This document shows, in pieces, positions 33,512-33,551 of a stretch of DNA of 33,551 nucleotides. Position numbers and translations under genes: made by a program. Below the pieces are notes generated by a model, which saw nothing but the letters and a program-made list of their open reading frames with translations, made no database searches and had not been told where the DNA came from. This DNA comes from Pseudorhodobacter antarcticus (lineage in GTDB: Bacteria > Pseudomonadota > Alphaproteobacteria > Rhodobacterales > Rhodobacteraceae): NCBI GenBank assembly GCA_945871285.1, contig CAMBWO010000009.1:1-33551 (forward strand). The letters are read 5' to 3'. Numbering within the stretch: the first letter of the stretch is position 1; each line of letters starts with the position of its first letter.

Positions 33512-33551
33512 TTACTCCGGCAGGATGACGCCCGTCCGTTCGGTGATGAGG
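33512..33551 (-). CDS. 3' end of an unidentified gene upstream of hydA
   Basis: The last 12 codons read LITERTGVILPE followed by TAA, ending 3 nt before the hydantoinase ATG. The frame is open to the window edge, and the tight spacing implies a shared operon. Too short to identify. Confidence 0.55.
   Translation of the reverse strand, partial: LITERTGVILPE

Noticed and set aside
1-33551. CRISPR arrays, insertion sequences, tRNA or rRNA genes
   Set aside because: No regularly spaced repeats, transposase-like proteins or RNA-gene signatures were seen on either strand.

Overview
The window looks like chromosomal DNA of a Rhodobacteraceae-type alphaproteobacterium. The DNA is GC-rich, and it combines a copper nitrite reductase locus under an NnrR-type regulator, soluble PQQ sugar dehydrogenase, a peptide-type ABC transporter serving sugar-acid genes, and a hydantoinase locus. 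The family assignment rests on gene content only; there is no rRNA or tRNA gene in the window.

Layout. (1) 1-683: 3' part of a curlin-repeat-like surface protein gene. (2) 950-5905, minus: sbcD-sbcC, a DNA-end and hairpin nuclease. (3) 6088-10596: a nitric-oxide/nitrite module. It holds a wrecked nor operon (5' stub of norC next to a damaged 3' piece of norD), a DUF1858-like redox-disulfide gene, a DUF6522-like gene, nnrR, pseudoazurin, nirV and nirK. Three near-identical TTG-N8-CAA palindromes sit about 70 nt upstream of four genes. (4) 10619-14270, minus: PQQ sugar dehydrogenase, aldose-1-epimerase-like, cupin and SDR oxidoreductase. (5) 14399-15451, plus: a divergent UxuA-family dehydratase. 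(6) 15432-28180, minus: a tightly packed 12-gene unit. In transcription order it encodes an SBP_bac_5 binding protein, two permeases, two ATPases, a second UxuA-like protein, an NAD-dependent epimerase/dehydratase, ManD, two tandem galactonate-dehydratase-like enolases, an RraA-type aldolase and an SMP-30 lactonase. (7) 28729-29949, plus: a canonical uxuA, divergent from the transporter. (8) 29970-33551, minus: hydantoinase, polysaccharide-deacetylase-like protein, a 98-aa CxxC protein and a COG0523 (CobW-like) GTPase, with the end of one more gene at the window edge.

How the parts may work together (inference). The sugar-acid block can be read as a route for uronates or aldonates. Sugars are oxidised in the periplasm by the PQQ enzyme, or acids are imported by the peptide-type transporter. 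Dehydrogenases and a lactonase then act, five or six dehydratases produce 2-keto-3-deoxy acids, and an RraA-type enzyme may cleave the product. No 2-keto-3-deoxygluconate kinase or KDPG aldolase, and no dedicated regulator, is present in the window.

The nitrite module keeps NO production (nirK) and NO sensing (nnrR) but has lost its local NO reductase. This makes the nor scar, and the small NnrR-box-linked genes next to it, the most notable part of the window together with the sugar-acid operon.
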